A stretch of 5,005 bases of DNA from Peptococcaceae bacterium. Lineage in GTDB: Bacteria; Bacillota; Peptococcia; Peptococcales; Peptococcaceae. The notes beneath the pieces are model-generated. The model saw only the letters and a list, made by a program, of their open reading frames with translations, was not told where the DNA came from and ran no database searches. This document shows, piece after piece, positions 4,746 through 5,005 of the stretch (position 1 is its first letter; each line of letters opens with the position of its first letter). The position numbers and the translations under genes are program-made. The stretch spans positions 1 through 5,005 of the forward strand of contig JAFXJE010000203.1 of NCBI GenBank assembly GCA_017532485.1. The letters are read 5' to 3'.

Positions 4746-5005
4746 CCTTCTGTATATCGTGCCAAAAATTGTTTTGTTCTTTCCTCTTTTGGATGATTAA
4801 TTACCTCATCAGGTGAACCTTGCTCTACAATCACACCACCGTCCATGAAAATAATTTGGTCAGCTACATCCCGAGCAAAAGCCATTTCATGTGTAACAAT
4901 AATCATTGTAGTTTTCTGTTCAGCCAAACTTTTAATTACTCGCAATACTTCACCAGTAAGCTCTGGGTCAAGCGCAGAGGTCGGTTCATCAAAACAGAGG
5001 ATATC
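4742..5005 (-). CDS. Polar amino-acid ABC transporter ATP-binding protein, GlnQ/HisP type (partial, C-terminal 87 residues)
   Basis: The frame is open at the right edge and ends at TAA 4744-4742, so this is the last third of a protein that is normally about 240 residues. The visible part begins with Walker B and D-loop DILCFDEPTSALDPEL, continues with the H-loop VTHEMAFARDVADQIIFMDGG and the family tail IVEQGSPDEV, and ends FLARYTEG. These strings are diagnostic of the ATPases that energise polar amino-acid importers (glutamine, histidine, arginine, cystine) together with a membrane permease and a binding protein. Those partners are expected upstream, beyond the window. The substrate cannot be assigned from the ATPase alone, so no gene symbol is given. 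A TTG at 4945 is merely internal and not a start. The gene is followed by the multi-hairpin element and its terminator, so it is the last gene of its operon. Confidence 0.93.
   Translation of the reverse strand, partial: DILCFDEPTSALDPELTGEVLRVIKSLAEQKTTMIIVTHEMAFARDVADQIIFMDGGVIVEQGSPDEVINHPKEERTKQFLARYTEG

Noticed and set aside
1..5005. CRISPR array, tRNA, rRNA, insertion sequence or phage gene
   Set aside because: No regularly spaced repeats, tRNA-like cloverleaf, rRNA-like stretch, transposase or phage protein was seen on either strand.

Overview
The window reads as an AT-rich chromosomal stretch from an anaerobic Firmicute. All genes lie on the minus strand, so transcription runs from high to low coordinates. 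The tandem NirJ1/NirJ2-type radical SAM pair with a siroheme decarboxylase suggests an anaerobe that makes heme from siroheme. The Negativicutes (Phascolarctobacterium, Selenomonas, Sporomusa relatives) or a neighbouring clostridial lineage would fit. This placement is inferred from gene content and cannot be proven from the window.

Layout in transcription order. (1) 5005-4742 is the 3' end of a polar amino-acid ABC transporter ATPase (GlnQ/HisP type). It is followed by a compact multi-hairpin intergenic element at about 4634-4745, whose last hairpin plus a T7 tract is a good intrinsic terminator. (2) 4631-2692 is a three-gene operon: a YtrA-type GntR repressor, an ABC ATPase and a six-helix ABC-2 permease. 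Its near-consensus promoter carries a perfect 13-5-13 inverted repeat, which is the obvious autoregulatory operator. (3) 2691-2416 is an intergenic stretch with a plausible 28-codon small gene, a terminator and the promoter region of the next operon. (4) 2415 to beyond position 1 is a tightly packed operon for the siroheme-dependent (Ahb) heme pathway: an AhbC/NirJ1-like and an AhbD/NirJ2-like radical SAM enzyme, then the first 78 codons of an AhbA/AhbB-type siroheme decarboxylase that runs off the left edge.

How the genes work together. Siroheme is decarboxylated twice by the AhbA/B proteins to 12,18-didecarboxysiroheme. AhbC removes the two acetate side chains to give Fe-coproporphyrin III, and AhbD oxidatively decarboxylates two propionates to the vinyls of heme b. 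The window therefore holds the two radical SAM steps and part of the decarboxylase. The GntR-ABC operon looks like a ligand-responsive exporter or envelope-stress system, and its substrate cannot be read from sequence. No wholly new system is evident. The least explained items are the 28-aa reading frame and the multi-hairpin repeat-like element.
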